Source: Lepidurus packardi (lineage: Eukaryota; Arthropoda; Branchiopoda; Notostraca; Triopsidae). Taken from it: 64,000 nucleotides of DNA. Shown here piece by piece: positions 58,521 to 64,000 of this stretch (the first letter of the stretch is position 1; every line of letters starts with the position of its first letter). The stretch spans positions 11,470,001 to 11,534,000 of the forward strand of contig JAKZAN010000005.1 of NCBI GenBank assembly GCA_023053545.1, in the 5' to 3' direction. The translations under genes and the position numbers were made by a program. The notes under the pieces were generated by a model. It had not been told where the DNA came from. It was given only the letters and a program-made list of their open reading frames with translations, and did no database searches.

Positions 58521-59583
58521 CTACTGTTTTTTCCAGGAATAAAACATCTCCAAAGGTTGATTATTCTTGCAATATTTCTCATTGACCTCTTCTAGAGTCT
58601 GCATCCCATTCAGCAGCAAGTACTGGCCCACACTGGGTGCAATATGGATGCAAAAGTTGGTCAAACAATCCGGTACTTCGGATTCCAAGTCGAGCGTCAA
58701 TCGCATCGCCAAGTACTTGCTCAAGTGATCAACTAGAAGAGTAAAAAGTGGAGAAATTCCCCCAAAATTCAGCAAAAAATGAGAAATATTCTTATTATCA
58801 ATAATTACTTGTAGCGTTGCCAGTAGTTTTTAGGAAGCGAACGGAATTTTCTTTGAGCGCTTTAATGAGCTCGTTATCCGGCGCCATTTCAATGGGATGG
58901 GGTTTAAAGACCAATTCGATTTCGTTGTGATCCGAAGGTCCTTCGCCGTCATTGGTCGTTTCGGCGCCGGAATTGGACTCATTTTCCGAATGAATGACGA
59001 GCGACTTTTTCTTGAAGGACGCTTGGGAAGTGCTGCCAGTTTCGCTGGGTGTTGGGGTGGAAGGAGCGCTTACGTTAGGCGTTGTGGCGTGCGAATTGGG
59101 GGTTTCAGGTTCGGCTATGCTTTTGCGGGATCTTTGAGTCCGGTTTTGGTTTTGGAGCTTGATGCCTTCTTCGATGGAGCTCATGAGGGATTGGGAATGC
59201 GACTTGTTGAGTTTAGCGAGGACTCGCTCTTGGTGGGCCTCATATTCGTCGCGGCTGGGGTAGATTTTGGCGATGAGCATGTCGAAGTTGGGATCAGGTC
59301 GCAAGGAGCGTTTCGAGACGAGTTTTTTGCGACAAGTAGGGCATTCTTTGTTGCCTGAACGCAAGGCGGTGATGATACAATCGGAGCAGAACCGGTGAAG
59401 GCATTCTTTTGTAGTCATGGTGTTTTTCAGCATGTCTAAGCAGATGGGACACATTAATTCAGAGTGCAAACTGCGCGGAGAAACGGCGATCTCAGTGTTG
59501 TCTGTGATGGCTTCTTGCGGCGTGCGGTGCAACTCGTAGAGCGAAAGCTCCCAGGTTTTGTTGACGCTAGGTTCAGCCGTCAT
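58521..59583 (-). CDS. RING1: Polycomb E3 ubiquitin ligase RING1/Sce
   Basis: Two exons, 59583-58809 and 58732-58521, give 328 residues. RING1 proteins form the catalytic core of PRC1 and mono-ubiquitinate histone H2A. The RING finger starts at [20 protein letters not shown] (about residue 45) and continues HRFCSDCII...CPTCRKKL. It is followed by the conserved [20 protein letters not shown] and [24 protein letters not shown] segment that wraps PCGF and nucleosome. A Ser/Thr-rich linker follows, then the C-terminal RAWUL domain ([28 protein letters not shown], then [12 protein letters not shown]). The RAWUL is somewhat shorter between strands than in vertebrate RING1B. Start codon follows the family start ([20 protein letters not shown]). 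Confidence 0.95.
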
Positions 59584-62581
59584 TTTTGTGGAGGTTATGC
59601 TGAGATTTTGACAAGAAAAGAACGAGAACTAGCGTCCCGACGCATCACAGCACAAGCAAAACAAAACATGTATGGGGCTAACGCCTGAACCACGGACAGT
59701 GTTCGAAATGCTTCCCATTCGCAGTTCGGAATCTGAGTCTGTGTAGTCTTTCAATGGACCAAGAGCATTCCGAGTTCAAAAAGTCTCTTCTTAGGTTAGG
59801 TTAAGTTGAGTTAGATTAGGTTAAGTTGTCAAAAGATGATTTTTGGATTTAAAAGGTTGACTTTTCTCATCGTGTGGATTAATATCCTAATGCTTACTAA
59901 TTAAGTTCGAGGTTTGCTAGGTTTCGAGGTTTCGAGGTTTGCGAGGTTTGCACTAGGTGAGAGCTAACAGGAGCAGCTATTGCGGTACCACACTGTAGAG
60001 TTTTAAATTTCTGGACCATTGGTCCATTAGTCGATCATCAATGGTCATCGGACCATTGGTCCGTTACAGTATACATTTGTGAAGGCTAAAATAGTAATAG
60101 GAATTATAAATTATTAACCAAATTTAATTAGTATCATAACTAATCAGGAGCCTTGCTTGTGTGTAATATATAAGAACTTGATAGCTGATAATGCGCACTA
60201 TTGACCAGTTCAATCAATCAAAGGAGCGCTAGTGGAGACTAACTGAGACTTTTTTACTCTTAGTTGGTCTATACACTAGTAATACTAGCTTCCATGTGGA
60301 AACGTAAACATATCAGATATCCTGCGACTAATTGATAAGACGATTCAATTACTCATCATCTAACGATCATCGGTAGGCACCACCACAGTATAGAGGTTTA
60401 CACAGTATGGTAACAGGGGTATCCTTCCAATGTTAAGGTTTTCTCACAAATCTCTCGGTCCCAAGGGGATGTGAGGGTACGAAGGCTTATATGGGGGATG
60501 AATTCCCAGACCGTGCCATGTATTGTACCCCCATGTAGGCATTCCTAATCTACTAGAAAAAGGGTTCGAGAAGAGAACGAAACATTCACAAAACGGGGGA
60601 CTTTCTCGGGCACTCTAGGGAGTTTTGGGCTGACGTAGGGTCCTACCGGCAACGTGCGCATTTGAAAGGGTTTTTGGAAAAAAACAGTTGATTTCCAGTT
60701 GATTATTTTTTTAATTTGTTCGTTCGAGTTCGGATTTACTATACACTTAAAGCAGAAAATGTAGCTGTAGCAGAAAGAGCCGTAGTTAAACGTGTTAAGA
60801 AAAATACTAAACTTGCAAAAGTTAGTAACATTTAGGAATAGTTGTAAAGTACTAATGTAATGGATAACTCGTATACAGACATAAATAGTCATAACAACAC
60901 ATATAGACATTAATATACATGGGTATTTTATAGTATATGGGGTTAAACCTGTATACTATAAAACACCTATGTATGGGTTGCAAAATAGACTGCCTCCTCG
61001 TGGTGCAACCTGGGTAACGCGAAATAGTCTATAATGTGTATACGTGTTGTGCTTTGACCTAGTTAATTCATCTTGTATTTTAAGCTCACATAGTTTAAAG
61101 CAATAGATTTAAATTACGCGCTTTGTAAACCGTCGTGAACTTTTTGAAACTGCACTGGGAGGTTTGCGAGTGTACCCTTTCGTCTTCTGGCCTTTTAGCT
61201 GAATATTACTCTGGGGACCGAGAAGGTCCTCAGAAAACGTTAACATTGGAAGATACCCCTGTTACCATACTGTGTAAACCTCTATACTGTGGGCACCACA
61301 GTATAGATAGAGGTTTACTACCACAGCACTACCAGAGGTAAACATACACCCTGTATAGAGGTATACAGTATAGAGGTAAACCTCTATACTGTGGTAGGCA
61401 CGACAAACAATACGGCCATACGAATGGCCGAAATTGAATCCGCTTAAACCCAAACCGAAACTTCCCCTTGTTAAGCCACGCCTCAATACAGTAGAACAAC
61501 ACAAGCTCTTCGGTACTGGTAATAGCAGCTACGAACCCTTCTTACCCTTGGACTCATATTTCCGTACGTTTTCAAACAACTTGAATGCACATGAATGCTA
61601 ATTTGAATGCACATAAATTTCGTAGTAACTTCTTATAACAATCAAGGCTTTCAATATCCTCGATAAAAGCTCATTCCAGTCTCAAAATAACTTAGAAACT
61701 TCTATACTCTAACCCTATAGCTTCCATTAGGGACCCTTCTTAATCATTCGTCTTCCCCAAACGATCAACTTCGGAATGTTCCCAACTCGCTTTTTCGGAT
61801 GGGAGGGCGTGTACAGTGAGCTCGTGCCAAGAAATTCCTGCCGGAAAAACGACGTTGGTTCTCTTCTTCCCATCTAGCATTGGGGTCCCCCCTTCCTTCG
61901 TTCTCTTTCTCCACCAAGTCCTAATTTAGTCTCGGCGGCGCCGCTGCTTTAGCAGTAAGCAGCTTGGCAGTGGATCCCCGTTACGGAAACTCGGCTTTTT
62001 CTGCACCGAAACGAAAGTAAGTCTCTTCCTATGTCATTCTCCAGTTCTACAACTCATCCTCCCTTAAATCTAATTCGCTTCAAACCGCCCCCTTAAAGCA
62101 CCCTCCAATAATTAACTTATCTTCCTCCCATACAAAAACAAATCATTCTTTGTTATGTTTTCCTCCAAAGAAAGCTAAAAGGCCAAAGTGTATATATTTT
62201 CTTTCTCATGCAATTGCACGAAGACGGAAATAACCTTTGGCTCCGCTCCTTCAATTAAGCCTCAAACGTGCCTCCGAGAATTGTATCCGTGCTCCCGTTC
62301 GTTTGTGGTAAATTTCAGCGAAAAATTCGTAACAAACTTCCAAAGCTTGTTGAATTGCAAAAATGTATAAACCGACTTGACAGAATGAAGGGGGGGTGAG
62401 GGAGTTCAAAGGCGTTTTGGAGGGTTCAGAAGAGGTTGTTTATCATCGCCGGAAGGTGGAACCTTCATTAGTATTCATTTGCTACATTTCCTTTGCAGGT
62501 TTTCGACTTCTATAAAGAAACTAAACGACTCTTTGACCTCGACGCACCTAAGGATACGGTGTGAATTTTTCTGAAATTAGC
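59584..62581. other. 3-kb intergenic region between RING1 and the MIF4G gene
   Basis: No coding gene supported. It includes a TTAGGTTAAGTT string (59790-59830), a palindromic GGACCATTGGTCC stretch (60010-60065), the inverted-repeat element at 60382-61292, CACAGTATAGAGG palindromes (61290-61400) and a GC-rich patch (61790-62016). The last ends in a good donor (AAA|GTAAGT at 62016/62017) and may be the 5' leader exon of the MIF4G gene. Confidence 0.5.
60382..61292. mobile_element. Element with ~80-bp terminal inverted repeats
   Basis: 60382-60463 and 61212-61292 are inverted copies: both read CCACAGTATAGAGGTTTACA, then CAGTATGGTAACAGGGGTAT, when taken inward from the ends. The 750-bp interior has no coding capacity. 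Extra CACAGTATAGAGG copies follow on the right to about 61395, with a perfect palindrome CAGTATAGAGGTAAACCTCTATACTG near 61367. Probably a non-autonomous DNA transposon with nested relatives. Confidence 0.72.
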
Positions 62582-64000
62582 ATGGCTGAAATACCGACTA
62601 AGAATCAACGCCCCAAGATCAATCCCGTGAGCAAATCGATTTCTTAATTTTTTTGGCCAAATACTTTTTCTTTTTCAAAAAATTATATTTTTTTTTTTAT
62701 TTTTTAATATGGGCCGAGCTTTTTTGTGTTTCTTCGCATTTGTGACCTCATTGGGCTTCTCTTTGTTTAGTTTTTCAGGCGAGAACGCAGTTTTGTGTTG
62801 CCTGTGAACGTTCAGGTTGGAGCTTTTGTTCACTTGTGTTCTTTCTAATCCTTTTTTTCTATATTTTCATTCTTTTTTTTAGCTTTTGCATGGCAATGAC
62901 GTCATTTTTCGCCTTAATTAATTCCGTGTCACTTATCGGGCTGTTTGTATGTGTGTTTCTTGGATAGAATCCAAGTTCGTTCCCTGAGGGACCGCCAATG
63001 ATGAGGCGCGAGCGAAGTTTTGTAAAAGATACGAGCAGATACAATCAAGTACGAATTTGAACTATTTTGCTTAGAAAAATTAGTTCCAATTAAAAATTTC
63101 CCTAGTGTTAATATTTTTTTTTTTAATTGAAACTATTTAGCAAAGTGGAGGGTTTGTCCATCCAAGTCGTCGACAAGTACAGCAGGTGGCGCCAGTACGA
63201 AATAAACCTGCTATGGAACTCTACAAACCTCCGAGTAAATTAAATAGTAATGAATTTTATATTTTATCATTTAATTTCTTGGGGAAGAATTAATACTCGG
63301 ATTAATCAGAGCTTATATTAATTTCTTCTCTGGAATTAAAATCTGTCTTGTAATTGCAACTAATGCTTTAAAATACTTTAGGTGTGCGCGATACGGATTT
63401 CCCACCGGCGAATCTTTCCAAAAATGGGCGTGTCCATTTTCAACCATCCGACGCTCCGCGAATTACCAAAAGCAAGACTTCTTTGGAGCTTTTCCACCCT
63501 AAGGCTGGAATGGTGCCTCAGGGCACGATTGTTGTGCCTCTTATGCCTTCACAAACACCACCTAGCGATTCAAACCTGAAACGTTCGAAAAGCGTAGGGT
63601 CCCACGCGGATATGCTCCTCCATGGTGAAGTGGGTGATCTAAAATGGTCCAAATGGACTCCTGAAGCTGAGTCAACCTTAAAGAAGGCTTTACAAGGTAT
63701 TGGAAGTTGTATATTTAAGGTTATGGTTAGTTCAAAGGCTTATTTTGGTTCTGTTTTGGGCTCTTTAGATCCGCAAGCAGCTTCGGCCCGAGTTTTAATG
63801 GACGCTGTGCGCATTATCCTTAATAAAGCTGTGGAATCATCCAAGTTTGCAGTCCCTGCTGCTCGTTTATGCATCACAATAATCGAGGTAAATTATACAA
63901 ATAGTTTTGAAGAGAAAGTGTTTAAACTACCACATTCTAACAATTTATACAATAGTTAACTTGTAAAAAATACTCAATGATTGTATTTATATTTTAGTAT
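62582..64000 (+). CDS. MIF4G-domain translation factor (CTIF/MIF4GD-like), 5' part
   Basis: Exons 62582-62626, 62771-62815, 62968-63048, 63141-63234, 63382-63696 and 63769-63887, then an acceptor at 63996-63997; the gene runs off the window. The first about 190 residues are basic and low-complexity; RRERSFV occurs twice, once in exon 2 and once in exon 3. From exon 5 on (LKWSKWTPEAESTLKKALQ, then DPQAASARVLMDAVRIILNK and FAVPAARLCITIIE) the sequence fits the first helices of a MIF4G domain like that of CTIF or MIF4GD, proteins that link cap- or stem-loop-binding factors to eIF4 factors. Which member it is cannot be settled without the rest. The 72-nt intron 63697-63768 is in frame and free of stops. 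Confidence 0.72.

Noticed and set aside
58897..59358. 153-codon plus-strand ORF
   Set aside because: Antisense shadow of RING1 exon 1.
1..64000. CRISPR arrays, operons, ribosome binding sites, rRNA
   Set aside because: The DNA is eukaryotic; no regular direct-repeat/spacer array or rRNA sequence was found, and no intact tRNA gene was seen by eye.

Overview
The window looks like nuclear DNA of an arthropod, most likely a pancrustacean. Reasons: all recognisable genes are animal genes with GT-AG introns, many only 50-130 nt long. They include a CRLF3 cytokine-receptor-like gene, a Polycomb RING1 gene, an SLC17 transporter and an INPP5F lipid phosphatase. Degenerate TTAGG-type repeats occur in several places. 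The species cannot be named from the sequence. All exon models were read by eye from splice sites, reading phase and family resemblance.

Layout. Positions 1-14.4 kb form an immune-type cluster: three intact C-type lectin genes plus two orphan first-exon remnants and duplicated flanks, a secreted PAN/fibrinogen-like gene between them, and a recently inserted Ty3/gypsy LTR retrotransposon (8954-12817) with identical LTRs but no gag. Positions 14.4-37 kb are gene-poor and repeat-rich. They hold two paralogous C2H2 zinc-finger genes in opposite orientation (16365-18095 minus and 35049-37217 plus), a small ParB-like gene (24917-25343 minus), an exon that may belong to the first zinc-finger gene, a foldback element, a ~360-bp promoter-like repeat, a cluster of ATTGTTG/CAACAAT hairpins and clusters of TAGGGT. 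Positions 37.6-46 kb hold an 11-exon SLC17 transporter, a hAT deletion derivative with transposase remnants (41479-43210), a palindromic MITE and a type II membrane protein of unknown function.

Positions 46.6-59.6 kb are a compact housekeeping block: INPP5F (minus), BUD31 (plus), an integrase-H2C2/CRLF3 fusion (minus), phosphomannomutase (minus), CPSF4 (plus) and RING1 (minus). INPP5F/BUD31 and PMM/CPSF4 are divergent pairs with about 285 and 340 bp between start codons. BUD31/CRLF3 and CPSF4/RING1 are tail-to-tail pairs with about 100 bp between stops. The right edge carries the first exons of a MIF4G-domain translation factor gene (62582 onward), cut by the window end.

The most unusual object is the gene at 52821-54972. 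A retroelement integrase zinc-binding (H2C2) exon splices, in correct phase, onto an otherwise standard CRLF3 coding sequence, which predicts a 600-residue chimera. A stop codon directly behind the donor would yield a free-standing H2C2 protein if the 56-nt intron is kept. Other points: the gag-less but young retrotransposon, NF-kB-like sites upstream of the lectins, a MITE insertion dated by an empty paralogous site inside an INPP5F intron, and the hairpin cluster at 34.3-35.0 kb.
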